From Desulfatitalea tepidiphila (lineage in GTDB: Bacteria; Desulfobacterota; Desulfobacteria; Desulfobacterales; Desulfosarcinaceae): a stretch of 64,000 nucleotides of DNA. This document shows positions 51,863 through 61,837 of the stretch, piece after piece; the stretch's first letter is position 1; each line of letters starts with the position of its first letter. The position numbers and the translations under genes are program-made. The notes beneath the pieces were generated by a model. The model worked only from the letters and a program-made list of their open reading frames with translations, searched no databases and was not told the DNA's origin. The stretch is taken from NCBI RefSeq assembly GCF_001293685.1, contig NZ_BCAG01000006.1, positions 186,001 to 250,000 of the forward strand, written 5' to 3'.

Positions 51863-53200
51863 ATGTCGAAAAAGTGCATCATGATTCTTCTCGATGGGGT
51901 GGGGGATCGTTCTTACCCCGAACTTGGCCATCTCACCCCCCTCCAGGCCGCCCAAACCCCCGTATTGGACCAGCTTGCCCGGGACGGCGCCAACGGGCTA
52001 TTCCATGCCGCTCTTCAAGGCCAGGCCCTGCCGAGCGAAAATGCGCACTTTGCCATGTTCGGTTATGACATGGACGCCTTCCCAGGCCGCGGTGCCCTGG
52101 AGGCATTGGGCGCCGGCCTCCGGTTAGATGCCACTACGGTGGCCCTCCTGGCCCATTTTGTCACGGTAGAACCCTCATCCCATGCAACACTTCGATTGGT
52201 TGACGGAAAACCCGAAGCTTCGGACAAGGAAATCCGATCCCTCGTCCAAGCGATCGGCGACTACACCGATAGCGGGGTTTGCATCCGTCTGCATCATACC
52301 CATGGCTTTCGAGGTATTCTGACCCTTTCCGGCGATGTCGCGCCGTTCGTCACCGATTCGGACCCTATTACGGAAGGTCTGCCCATTATGGCGATACTGC
52401 CGTGGCAGCAGTTCGCCGAGGTGCCCGAAACGCTCAATACGGCACGAACCCTTGGCTCGTACCTGGAATGGGTCCACCATACCCTGAAAAACCATCCGGT
52501 CAACATCGCACGGCGAAAAAAGGGCCGACCGCCGATCAATGGACTGGTGACCCAGCGGGCGGGGCGACTCAAGAAGGTGACGCCCTTTGCAGAAAAGTTC
52601 GGACTGCTCGGCCTGAGTATCGCCAGTGGCATCGTTTATCACGGCCTGGCAGCCTACATCGGCATGGACGCCATGAAAACCGAGGATACCGCCCGGCCAG
52701 GGGCCGACCTGTCACGGCGTTTAAAAACAGCTCTGAAGGCTCTCGAGAACTACGATTTTATTCATGTCCATACGAAAATGCCGGATGCGGCGGGCCATAT
52801 GAAGGATCCGGGTTATAAAACCAAGGTGCTCGAGATGTTGGACCGGGGTATCGGCAATGCCTTGAAACCCCTTTTGGCGGAAACGGACCTGCTCATTGTC
52901 GTGGCCGCCGATCATTCGACTCCCAGCGCAGGCCCATTGATCCATTCGGGGGAGCCGGTACCCTTGATTTTTCACGGACCAGGCATCCGCCGGGACACGA
53001 TCATGCAATATGATGAAATCAGTGCGGCCGGGGGCGCGTTGGGTTTCGTGAGGGGAAAAGAGCTCATGTACCTTATTCTCAATCATCTGGATCGGGCCAA
53101 GCTGCACGGGCTTATGGACACGCCCGTAGACCAGCCGTACTGGCCCGGAAATGCAATTGCACTGCGACTTGTAAATCCAAACACAAAGAGTTTGAGGTAG
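51863..53200 (+). CDS. ApgM-like phosphoglycerate mutase / alkaline phosphatase superfamily protein
   Basis: A 445-residue metalloenzyme related to archaeal-type 2,3-bisphosphoglycerate-independent phosphoglycerate mutase. Metal and catalytic motifs are MILLDGVGDRSYPEL at the N-terminus, the phospho-Ser region LPSENAHFAMFGYD (PGSDxA in ApgM), IHVHTKMPDAAGHMKD and VVAADHSTPSAG. The substrate-binding middle domain is divergent. The nucleotidyltransferase gene 27 bases downstream suggests the pair makes or modifies a nucleotide-activated compound rather than serving glycolysis. No ribosome site better than AAAATG-proximal sequence is visible. Confidence 0.78.
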   Translation: MSKKCIMILLDGVGDRSYPELGHLTPLQAAQTPVLDQLARDGANGLFHAALQGQALPSENAHFAMFGYDMDAFPGRGALEALGAGLRLDATTVALLAHFVTVEPSSHATLRLVDGKPEASDKEIRSLVQAIGDYTDSGVCIRLHHTHGFRGILTLSGDVAPFVTDSDPITEGLPIMAILPWQQFAEVPETLNTARTLGSYLEWVHHTLKNHPVNIARRKKGRPPINGLVTQRAGRLKKVTPFAEKFGLLGLSIASGIVYHGLAAYIGMDAMKTEDTARPGADLSRRLKTALKALENYDFIHVHTKMPDAAGHMKDPGYKTKVLEMLDRGIGNALKPLLAETDLLIVVAADHSTPSAGPLIHSGEPVPLIFHGPGIRRDTIMQYDEISAAGGALGFVRGKELMYLILNHLDRAKLHGLMDTPVDQPYWPGNAIALRLVNPNTKSLR

Positions 53201-53227
53201 TTTTTATCTCTTCCAGGATACAACGAA

Positions 53228-53788
53228 ATGTACCCAATCGGCGTCATTCATGGTCGCTTTCAGGTGCTGCACAACGATCATCTCAAGTACCTGCTCTCTG
53301 GAAAAGCCCTTTGCCGGAGGCTGGTGGTGGGCATCACCAATCCAGATCCATTTTTAACCAAAAAAGAAAAGTCGGACCCCAAGCGGAGCGACCCATCGGC
53401 AAACCCCTTGACCTATTATGAACGCCACATCATGGTCGAAGCCGTGCTGCACGATGCCGGGCTGCAATGGCAGGATTTCATCGTCGTCCCCTTCCCCATC
53501 AACCTGCCAAAGCGCTATCCCTACTATGTTCCAATGGAAGCGGTCTTTTTTTTGACCATTTACGACGACTGGGGACGGCGAAAACTAAAATACTTCAACG
53601 GCATGGGACTGAACACCCATGTCTTGTGGGAAGTACTGCCCGATCAAAAAGGGATCAGCGGAAGCGACATTCGCAACTGTATCTTGGGCGGCCGACCGTG
53701 GACACATTTGGTGCCGGCTTGCGTGCCGCCGCTCATCGAGCAATGGGGGATACGCGAACGGCTCAAAAGGCTCAAAGCAGACCAATAG
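53228..53788 (+). CDS. NadM-like nucleotidyltransferase
   Basis: A 186-residue nucleotidyltransferase of the HxGH superfamily. It has GVIHGRFQVLHNDHLKYLL at the N-terminus (GRFQPFHxGH in NadM; here LHNDH) and ISGSDIRNCILGG near 148-160, the ISxTxIR motif. NadM adenylates nicotinamide mononucleotide; relatives transfer CMP or AMP to other phosphates. The Gly-to-Asp change in the HxGH motif and the partnership with an ApgM-like enzyme make a different substrate likely. It ends 7 bases before the convergent sigma-54 regulator gene. Confidence 0.78.
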   Translation: MYPIGVIHGRFQVLHNDHLKYLLSGKALCRRLVVGITNPDPFLTKKEKSDPKRSDPSANPLTYYERHIMVEAVLHDAGLQWQDFIVVPFPINLPKRYPYYVPMEAVFFLTIYDDWGRRKLKYFNGMGLNTHVLWEVLPDQKGISGSDIRNCILGGRPWTHLVPACVPPLIEQWGIRERLKRLKADQ

Positions 53789-53795
53789 ATGCCCA

Positions 53796-55175
<1,380 letters not shown>

Positions 55176-55267
55176 ATCGCATTGCCTTTGTATTCAAAGA
55201 TGTGTCCGCAAGATTGTCCCGGCCGACCATCGGCCATTTCCCTGTCTTCATGTCCCTAACGTGCGAC

Positions 55268-55413
55268 ATGTATCAAATTGACGACACATCTTGACCCGAT
55301 CTTTAGTCATGCCTGTTTTTCAATAATTTATATGTGTTGCCATCGAAAGGTCAATGCGTAAAGTAAAATCGGAGTTCAGGATGTATCAAAGTGCCTACAG
55401 TCACCGACACATC
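55268..55413. promoter_or_regulatory. paired direct repeats, possible activator binding sites
   Basis: ATGTATCAAA (55268-55277) followed by GACACATC (55283-55290) recurs as ATGTATCAAA (55381-55390) followed by GACACATC (55406-55413). The inner spacing differs by exactly 10 bases, one helical turn. Both lie upstream of a -24/-12-like element, where the PAS-sigma-54 activator would bind. Confidence 0.5.
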
Positions 55414-55454
55414 ATCACCCGAAAAGTCGATCGAAATCTCGAAGGGCATTCGCC

Positions 55455-55469
55455 CGGCAAAGCCTATGC
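55455..55469 (+). promoter_or_regulatory. weak sigma-54-type promoter of the SDR cluster
   Basis: CGGCAAAGCCTATGC keeps the invariant GG-N10-GC but deviates at other positions from TGGCACG-N4-TTGC. It lies 61 bases before the SDR start. The adjacent activator gene is the main support. Confidence 0.4.
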
Positions 55470-55530
55470 ACTGCTTAACTTAAAGAAATTTATGATTTTT
55501 TTCTGAATCCGAATCATTTGTTTTGAGCGA

Positions 55531-56433
55531 ATGCCCATAATGGACCGGTTTTTGCAGAATCCCGTGCAAATCCCAACGGAAGGCATCGCACCTATGGACC
55601 TCAATGAACCCACGATCCATCCACAAGATATCCTGCGCCTCGATGATCCGCTTTTCACTCCCGGCAACATCTGTATCGTCACCGGCGCCGGAACAGGCAT
55701 AGGACGCGCCACGGCCATCGCCGCCGCGGTCAACGGCCTGACCGTGCTGGGCGTGGATATCAACGCAACGGAAGGGGAAAGGAGCCGCCGCATGGCGGGT
55801 GACCTGGGCGGGCAGATGGTCTTCTTCCAGGCCGACCTCACCGACGACCAGGCCATCGAGGAGACGGTCGCCCGTGCGGCCGGACTCGGCACGCTCAAGT
55901 ATCTCATCAACATCGCCGGCATCCAGCACATCGACGCCATCGATAATTTTCCCATGGAAAAGTACGATCAGATGCAGCGCCTGATGCTGCGCGCGCCCTT
56001 CTATCTCTCCAAGCTGGCCATCGGGCACATGAAGAAAACCGCCGACGGCATCGGTGTCATCGGCCACATGGCATCCATTCACGGCCATATCACCACCATG
56101 AACAAACCGGTTTACAACATCACCAAGTTCGGTCTCAGGGGGCTGGCCCAATCCATCGCGGCGGAGGGCGCCGGCCGGATCCGATCGTTTACCGTCAGCA
56201 CCGGCTTTGTGAAGACCCCGCTGGCGTTGAGACAAATTCCGGCTCAAGCCAAACAGAGGGGGATCACCGAGGAACAGGTGGTCACCGACGTGATGATGGG
56301 CAAATCCCGCGTCAAGGAGATGATGAGCCCCATCGAAGTGGCCAACCTCTTCATCTTCGGCATATCCCGGCACGCCAAATATATGATCGGCAGCGACCTG
56401 CTCTTCGACGGAGGAATGGTGCTGACCTATTAG
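55531..56433 (+). CDS. short-chain dehydrogenase/reductase
   Basis: A 300-residue NAD(P)-dependent oxidoreductase. It has the nucleotide motif TGAGTGIG at 51-58, Asp at the end of beta-2 (LGVDINA, favouring NAD), the NIAG motif as LINIAGIQHID, and the catalytic Ser and Tyr-x-x-x-Lys in GHMASIHGH and YNITK. The C-terminal half resembles 3-hydroxybutyrate dehydrogenase-like SDRs. The N-terminal about 40 residues are an extension, and ATG 55594 is an alternative start. It is the first gene of the cluster with a Tat-exported MBL protein and a membrane protein. Confidence 0.87.
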   Translation: MPIMDRFLQNPVQIPTEGIAPMDLNEPTIHPQDILRLDDPLFTPGNICIVTGAGTGIGRATAIAAAVNGLTVLGVDINATEGERSRRMAGDLGGQMVFFQADLTDDQAIEETVARAAGLGTLKYLINIAGIQHIDAIDNFPMEKYDQMQRLMLRAPFYLSKLAIGHMKKTADGIGVIGHMASIHGHITTMNKPVYNITKFGLRGLAQSIAAEGAGRIRSFTVSTGFVKTPLALRQIPAQAKQRGITEEQVVTDVMMGKSRVKEMMSPIEVANLFIFGISRHAKYMIGSDLLFDGGMVLTY

Positions 56434-56454
56434 TCAACCCAAAGGAGGAATATC

Positions 56455-57528
56455 ATGGATCGAAGAAACTTTTTGAAGCGTCTGGCGGCAACCGGCACCG
56501 GCATCGCCCTATCTGGCAGCGTAGGCACACTGAGCAAGGCGCATGCGGCCAAGGGGGGTAAAGAAGACTTCGGCGAAATCAAGAGCCTGAAAGTCCACTG
56601 CATCTCGGAAACCAGCTGGTTCGACAATGCCACCCTCGGCAAGGACATCAAGGCGGCCGGCGGCATCAACACCAACCAGTACGACGTGGCCTACACCGAA
56701 GAAAACCTGGGGGGATACGCGGCCCTCGTGGAAGTCGAGGCCCTGGACGGCAGCAAAAAGAAGTACCTGCTCGACACCGGCTGGAGCAACGACTGGGTGG
56801 ACTATGTGTTCGCCAAGGACGGCATCGACAAGATGCTTCAAAGCAAGGAGATCGACACCCTGTTCATCTCCCACGACCACATCGACCACTATTTCGGCCT
56901 CGAAAGCACACTGAAGCATCAACCGGACATCAAGATCTACTTCCCCGGCACCTCCATGCCGAAGAGCTTCGAGCTGCTCAAGGGCGCCGATTTCTCGGCC
57001 ACGCCCGGATGCCCCAAAAACAGCGTGCCGCACACCGGCGAACTCGTTGTGACCACCCCGGACAAACTCTACAAGATCCAGGACGGCATGGCCCTGAAGT
57101 TCTTCGACTGCCCGGCCACCCTGCAGGTGCGCGGAGAGAACGTGCTCTATTTCAATATCAAAGACAAAGGGTATGTCACGGTGACGGGCTGCTGCCATCC
57201 GGGCATCTTGACCCTGCTCAGCCACGCCCGCCGCAACTTCAAGGACGGCAACAAGAATTACGGCTGCTACGGCGGCTTGCACATTTCGGTTTTTGAAAAC
57301 TGGGACCCCAAATTCGACGACATCATCAAGGGGGTGAAAACCTTCAACATGCAAAAGATCGGGTGCAACCATTGCACCGGCTGGATCTGGGCGGAAAAGG
57401 CGGAGCAGGCCGGCCTGCCCATCGTCCACGGCACGGACAAGAACCTTTCCTACAAGAAGGTGGGCTCGTTGTCCCGGGCCAAAACCTCCAACGTCTATCT
57501 TGGCAACGGGGATGAAATGGTCTTTTAG
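56455..57528 (+). CDS. Tat-exported metallo-beta-lactamase-fold protein
   Basis: A 357-residue metallohydrolase. A twin-arginine signal is seen at the N-terminus (DRRNFLKRLAATG, cleaved near AHAAKGG), followed by the MBL metal motif SHDHIDH (HxHxDH, residues 140-145), TGCCHPGI near 243 and the later GCNHCTGW. Tat export implies it folds with its metal in the cytoplasm before export. The Cys-rich loops (TGCCHP and GCNHC) are unusual and could add a second metal site. GGAGG lies 7 bases before ATG. It follows the SDR gene by 21 bases, so the two are cotranscribed. Confidence 0.85.
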   Translation: MDRRNFLKRLAATGTGIALSGSVGTLSKAHAAKGGKEDFGEIKSLKVHCISETSWFDNATLGKDIKAAGGINTNQYDVAYTEENLGGYAALVEVEALDGSKKKYLLDTGWSNDWVDYVFAKDGIDKMLQSKEIDTLFISHDHIDHYFGLESTLKHQPDIKIYFPGTSMPKSFELLKGADFSATPGCPKNSVPHTGELVVTTPDKLYKIQDGMALKFFDCPATLQVRGENVLYFNIKDKGYVTVTGCCHPGILTLLSHARRNFKDGNKNYGCYGGLHISVFENWDPKFDDIIKGVKTFNMQKIGCNHCTGWIWAEKAEQAGLPIVHGTDKNLSYKKVGSLSRAKTSNVYLGNGDEMVF

Positions 57529-57612
57529 CTCTCGTCCCGCATGGTTCGGCTAACTGTCGATCGCTCAAGCCACGTTAATGTTGATGATAGAAGAATTGGG
57601 GGACTCAGGCTT

Positions 57613-58854
57613 ATGACGCGCACTCAGGATCGGTTGTTTTGGCTGGAAAAACGACAATTGGCACCCCGGTGGTCCACCGGGGTGTCCGGCCTGGTAAATT
57701 TGGCGGCCTTGATCGTCGCCGTAGCCATCGTCTGGTGGGTCTTCTTTTCAATAGAAGGCATTTTCAAACTCTACACCCCGCTGCTGGGTTTTTCCATGGT
57801 CATCTGGACCCTGCTGATCATTCTATGGCAGACGCAGCTGTTCGACTTCTGGCCCCTGAGCCGCGGGTTCCTGGAAAACGCCCACCCTCTGTCCAAGGGC
57901 GCCGTGTTCACGTTGATCACCATCGCCGTCTATCTGGTGCTCCTTTTCGGCATCGTCTGGTGCATCATCGGCCGCCTGGGCATCACCTACTTCAACTGGC
58001 AAAGCCTGGCCAAGTACGGCGAACTCGGTCAGGACATGCTCTCCACCCGTGAAACCGCCTCGTGGGCCATGCTGTGCCTCTCCATTCCCTTTTTCCTGGT
58101 CGGGGTGTGGTTCATGCTGGGCATCGGAAAAGATCTTTTTTACGAACTCGGCCAACCCAAGTTCGGATTGGCCAACTGGCTCTTCGTGGCGGTGATCGCC
58201 ATTCCCATGTATGTCATCTTTTTTCATCCCCACCTGGGCTCCATGTTCTATCCCAAGCAGATCTACGCAGCCGTGCCGCCCTGGTGGGAAAGCATCGCCC
58301 AGACCAACAGCGCCGAGTACACCGTCGGCATTCTTTTCTGTTCGGTGATCGGCGTCTTTCTGGCCCTGAATCTATGGGACGGCTGGCCGTTCGACCTCGT
58401 CGGCAAACAGCCCTGGCGTTTTTTCTACTTCGCGCTGTGCAGCCTGGTGATCGGTTATGTTATCTTCCGCATCCAGCTCTACATCTTCGACTACCTGTGG
58501 TACGAAGCCTATGTCGGCGGCCAGAACGAGGCCAATTTCGGGTGGCGCTACAGCCACACGGTCACCATGGCCAATTTCGTGCTGGTCATCGCCATCATTC
58601 AGAACACCTTCTTCGGTCCGGCCTACGAAAAGATGAATCGGCTCGTCGGCAGCATCATCAAGACGGTGGTGGCGATCATTCTCGGTCTTTGCTTCGCATG
58701 GGCCTATTACAACTGGGGACCGACGCTGCTCGGGGTCACCGAAGGCGTGTCCCATCCGTCTGAAAATGCCTCGGCCTTTTTGATCCTGATCATCAACATC
58801 GTCATGATCCAGGACCTCTTCATGGACCGTTGGCCCGGCTATCAACTGAAATAG
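57613..58854 (+). CDS. unrecognised polytopic membrane protein
   Basis: A 413-residue integral membrane protein with about ten hydrophobic segments (for example about 22-45, 54-73, 95-125, 150-175, 195-215, 240-260, 280-305, 330-350, 358-380 and 385-405) and many Trp/Tyr near interfaces. ATG 57613 has GGGGA upstream; the frame is open from 57541. I do not recognise the family. Position after the SDR and the Tat-exported MBL protein, within 84 bases, suggests a membrane partner, transporter or quinone-linked subunit, all unproven. No heme, Fe-S or nucleotide motif is seen. Confidence 0.7.
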   Translation: MTRTQDRLFWLEKRQLAPRWSTGVSGLVNLAALIVAVAIVWWVFFSIEGIFKLYTPLLGFSMVIWTLLIILWQTQLFDFWPLSRGFLENAHPLSKGAVFTLITIAVYLVLLFGIVWCIIGRLGITYFNWQSLAKYGELGQDMLSTRETASWAMLCLSIPFFLVGVWFMLGIGKDLFYELGQPKFGLANWLFVAVIAIPMYVIFFHPHLGSMFYPKQIYAAVPPWWESIAQTNSAEYTVGILFCSVIGVFLALNLWDGWPFDLVGKQPWRFFYFALCSLVIGYVIFRIQLYIFDYLWYEAYVGGQNEANFGWRYSHTVTMANFVLVIAIIQNTFFGPAYEKMNRLVGSIIKTVVAIILGLCFAWAYYNWGPTLLGVTEGVSHPSENASAFLILIINIVMIQDLFMDRWPGYQLK

Positions 58855-58862
58855 TAAAACGC

Positions 58863-58892
58863 GGGCGTCCATCCCGACCGGGGTGGACGCCC
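58863..58892. repeat. perfect 9-bp hairpin after the membrane protein gene
   Basis: GGGCGTCCA (58863-58871) pairs with TGGACGCCC (58884-58892) across 12 bases, directly after the stop codon. There is no U-run, so it may limit rather than end transcription into the next gene. Confidence 0.6.
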
Positions 58893-58905
58893 ATGACGAG
58901 GTCGC

Positions 58906-59913
58906 ATGCCCGCTGGCACCCTGATTCCGCATATCGATCCGGTGGAGATCGTCGAAAGCAGCCTGAACCGCATGTTCGTCGCCGTTTTCAACAACGAGGG
59001 GGCCCGGCAGCACTTGGGTTTTGCCCGCATCAGTCCGTTTCACTCCAACGAGGGTTTGCCGGGCTGGTATCTCTGGTTCGAGGGACATGCCGGCGCCTAT
59101 GGTATCTCGATCGACGATGCCGCCATGCTGGATCGCACTTCGGGACGGCCGATCGACCCGGAACAGGTGGCCGTCAGGATTGCCGTGGCCTACTTCCCCC
59201 ATCCCGATGAAGCGGTTTTCGATACGTTTTCCTGGTTGGAGCGCATCACGCTCTTAAGCGACGCCTTTGACGCCAGCGGCACACCGACGCTGGATACCAG
59301 AGAACGCCTGCCGCGGCGCTGTTTCACGGTGGGGCATATCGACCTGATCATGACCGGGGCCGGCGACCTCTTGTCCCTGGCCTGCACGGCCGCTGATCAA
59401 TGGGTCGATATTCGTCCGGCCGGATTGGAATTGATAGACCCTGAAGGCCGCCCGTTTCAGGCGGTCCATGCCGGCGCAAGGGACCGATCAGTGCCCGGCT
59501 GGTCCCTTGCGCACCTTTTACTCGACAAGCTGGTCTGCGCGCTGCTCCATTGCCAGCACTTGTGCGTACGAGAGGTCCGTGGGTATACGTTTGAGATGCC
59601 CGGTTTTCTGATTCACGCCGAGGGTCGCGTCGAAAGAACGTCCGATCGGCAGCTGGCAGGCCGCAGCCTGGTGCTCCTTCCGGATACCTCGCCACCCCCC
59701 GCTGCCGCTGGGCATGACCCGGCCGAGCGTCTGAGATGCTGGCAGGATGGGTTCAACGACACGGACTACCCGGAAACGCAGACATGGACCGAAACGTGGC
59801 GCGCCACACGACCCGACGACGCCGAGTGGGAAACCGCCGGTTGGTGGCAGCTCGGCACGTGCCATTTTCATGACCACGGGGCGCACTTATGCGCCTGTTA
59901 TACCGACCGTTGA
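58906..59913 (+). CDS. protein of unknown function
   Basis: A 335-residue soluble protein I do not recognise. ATG 58906 has GAGG 5 bases upstream. It has no signal peptide or membrane segment, is rich in Asp, Trp, His and Cys toward the C-terminus (WWQLGTCHFHDHGAHLCACY contains a cluster of His and Cys that could bind metal), and has a mid-region CALLHCQHLCVREV with three Cys. It follows the membrane protein gene by 51 bases on the same strand and may extend the cluster, though a hairpin separates them. Confidence 0.6.
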   Translation: MPAGTLIPHIDPVEIVESSLNRMFVAVFNNEGARQHLGFARISPFHSNEGLPGWYLWFEGHAGAYGISIDDAAMLDRTSGRPIDPEQVAVRIAVAYFPHPDEAVFDTFSWLERITLLSDAFDASGTPTLDTRERLPRRCFTVGHIDLIMTGAGDLLSLACTAADQWVDIRPAGLELIDPEGRPFQAVHAGARDRSVPGWSLAHLLLDKLVCALLHCQHLCVREVRGYTFEMPGFLIHAEGRVERTSDRQLAGRSLVLLPDTSPPPAAAGHDPAERLRCWQDGFNDTDYPETQTWTETWRATRPDDAEWETAGWWQLGTCHFHDHGAHLCACYTDR

Positions 59914-60013
59914 GGGCCGGTCAGCAGGTTGCGGCTCGCGGCGCCGTGTTCCACAACCGCCAGTCGGCAGCCCGCATCAGGCCAATTCACCGCAACGGAG
60001 AAAAAGCACCCTT

Positions 60014-60268
60014 ATGGATATGACCAAACGAGCCTTTTTCACCAGGACGATCCTGCAAAAGGCGCTCACCTGCATCGGTCAGACCACCGCCGCGTTCAAA
60101 CGCGGCCAATCCGAAGCCGACTATTTCCACTCCTTCGAGAGCGCTTATCCCATGATTTCCGAATGCTATGAATTTATCGAAGATGAAGCGGAAAAGCTGG
60201 GTATCGACACGACCAACAAAACCAAGCTGGAACTGGTCCGTGAAGTCCACATCGCCCGAATGGAGTGA
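60014..60268 (+). CDS. 84-residue helical protein of unknown function
   Basis: A small soluble protein predicted to be mostly helical, with charged repeats (ESAYPMISECYEFIEDEAEKLGID) and a single Cys. The start is ATG 60014 or 60020; GGAG lies 13 and 19 bases before them, longer than ideal. It lies 100 bases after the preceding unknown gene on the same strand. Frame statistics are plausible, but the gene is supported only by length, composition and position. Confidence 0.5.
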   Translation: MDMTKRAFFTRTILQKALTCIGQTTAAFKRGQSEADYFHSFESAYPMISECYEFIEDEAEKLGIDTTNKTKLELVREVHIARME

Positions 60269-60278
60269 ACAGGCCCCA

Positions 60279-61781
60279 TCACTTCTCGACGGTCTTGATC
60301 TTGTTCTTGCCGTCGCCTTTGGCTTCGAACAGGGCCTTGTCCGCGGCGGCCAGCAAATTCGTCATGTCGTCGGCATCATTCGGGAATGTGGCAATCCCGA
60401 AGCTGGATTCGATATGAACATCCAATCCATGCTCGCTTAGAAAAACCCGATCCCTGATCCCCGCCCGGATCCGCCGGGCCTGCGCCACGGCCTGATTGGA
60501 ATCGAAGTCCGGAAGCACCACGACGAACTCGTCGCCGGCATAGGCCACGGCATAAGCCGGATCTTCCAGTGTCTCCTGTATGGCGAGCCCCACCTCTTTG
60601 ATCGCGCGGCTGCCGTTGAGATGGCCGTAGGTATCCACGATGCTTTTGAAGTTATCGAGATCCATGAAGATCACGGATATGACCGACTGGTTGAGGGTGG
60701 CTCGATCGACCAGGTCGGTCAACGACTGGTAGAGATAGCGCCGGTTGTACAGGCCGGTGAGGTTGTCGCGCATGGCCTGTTCCCGAAAACGCTGTTCGCT
60801 TTTGCGCAGCGCCTCCTCGGCGTGTTTACGGTTGGTGATATCGACGACGGCGACGATGATCCGCGACAATGTCTCTTCATGGCCGGCGAGCGGCAGGTAT
60901 TTTGAGAAAATGCTTCGCTCGGTTCCCTTCAGGGAAACGAAGGTCTCTTCCTGCTCGCCCGACACATTGCCATCGGCGACCATCAGCACGGCCGCCCGGG
61001 CCATACGCATGAATTCGGTGTCGCTGTTGTTCGACGCGAAGCCGGTGTCGAACTCGCGAAGATCCTGGGCCTCCATCAGTTCGAGAAAGGCGCTGTTGCA
61101 GCCGACGGTCTTGATCATCCCGAAACAGCGGGCCAACTCTTGGGGATGCTGGTCGAAATAGGCGCCGAGATCGGCAATGCCGTCTGACCGAAGTCCATCC
61201 AGGTAGGCTTTCAGTTCGGCGGCATCCCGTTCGATCATGGCCACGGGCGCGGATTCGAAAAGCTGGCGATATTTGCGTTCACTGGCCAGGATGCTCTCTT
61301 CGGCCATCTTCAGTTCCGTGACGTCTTCCACGAAGACGATCAGGCCGTTGAACCCGCCGTTCGGCTCGATGATCGGGCTGATATGAAAACGCAAGTGAGC
61401 GCAATCGTCGGTGCCCTGCAGACAGGCATGATCGCTGGTCATGCGGCTTTTGTTCTTGATGCAGGACTGAAAGACGCTGGACACGCCGCTGTCCGCCAGG
61501 AGGGGATAGGTCAAGGTATCCAGCTGGCGGATGTCCTGGTCCGCGGGCCAGGCCAGTATGTCCGTCATTTTTCGATTGGCCCCGAACACACGGCCATCGT
61601 GGTCGACGATCATGATGCCGAACGGCGAACTGTCGCCGAGCAGCCGGTTGTGGGCTTCAAGCGCGAGCAATGCATCTTCGGCCTTGCGGCATCTCTCTTC
61701 CAGGTCCCGGATGCGCTGCAACAGGGCTTCTGGGTCATTCGAGAGCGATGCGTTTGAAGGTGTCTGTTTCATATGCGCCAT
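60279..61781 (-). CDS. PAS-GGDEF diguanylate cyclase-like protein
   Basis: A 500-residue signalling protein likely to make cyclic di-GMP. Order: coiled coil (12-45), PAS domain (about 50-160) with His/Cys residues, a second sensor region (about 165-310), then GGDEF domain (about 325-495) with DNLTGLYNRRYL, FMDLDNFKSIVDTYGHLNG and the active site written AGDEF (YAGDEFVVV). AGDEF variants are active in several known cyclases. The RxxD inhibitory site five residues before the motif is absent (EDPAYAVAY), so product inhibition may be lost. Confidence 0.88.
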   Translation of the reverse strand: MAHMKQTPSNASLSNDPEALLQRIRDLEERCRKAEDALLALEAHNRLLGDSSPFGIMIVDHDGRVFGANRKMTDILAWPADQDIRQLDTLTYPLLADSGVSSVFQSCIKNKSRMTSDHACLQGTDDCAHLRFHISPIIEPNGGFNGLIVFVEDVTELKMAEESILASERKYRQLFESAPVAMIERDAAELKAYLDGLRSDGIADLGAYFDQHPQELARCFGMIKTVGCNSAFLELMEAQDLREFDTGFASNNSDTEFMRMARAAVLMVADGNVSGEQEETFVSLKGTERSIFSKYLPLAGHEETLSRIIVAVVDITNRKHAEEALRKSEQRFREQAMRDNLTGLYNRRYLYQSLTDLVDRATLNQSVISVIFMDLDNFKSIVDTYGHLNGSRAIKEVGLAIQETLEDPAYAVAYAGDEFVVVLPDFDSNQAVAQARRIRAGIRDRVFLSEHGLDVHIESSFGIATFPNDADDMTNLLAAADKALFEAKGDGKNKIKTVEK

Positions 61782-61808
61782 GTATTATCACGCCGGGAAT
61801 CTCAGCCA

Positions 61809-61837
61809 TAAAAACCGGGTTCCCCGATGCCCCGGTT
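61809..61837 (-). terminator. Rho-independent terminator after the C_GCAxxG_C_C gene
   Basis: On the minus strand AACCGGG pairs with CCCGGTT across 11 bases and runs into TTTTTA. The first arm touches the stop codon of the upstream gene. Confidence 0.75.

Larger units (their letters stand above)
55176..55530. other. 355-bp divergent control region of the SDR cluster
   Basis: This spacer contains a near-duplicated block, ATGTATCAAA then GACACATC, at 55268-55290 and 55381-55413, and a -24/-12-like element at 55455-55469. No gene is visible. The layout is that of an enhancer-dependent promoter facing the SDR gene. Confidence 0.55.
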
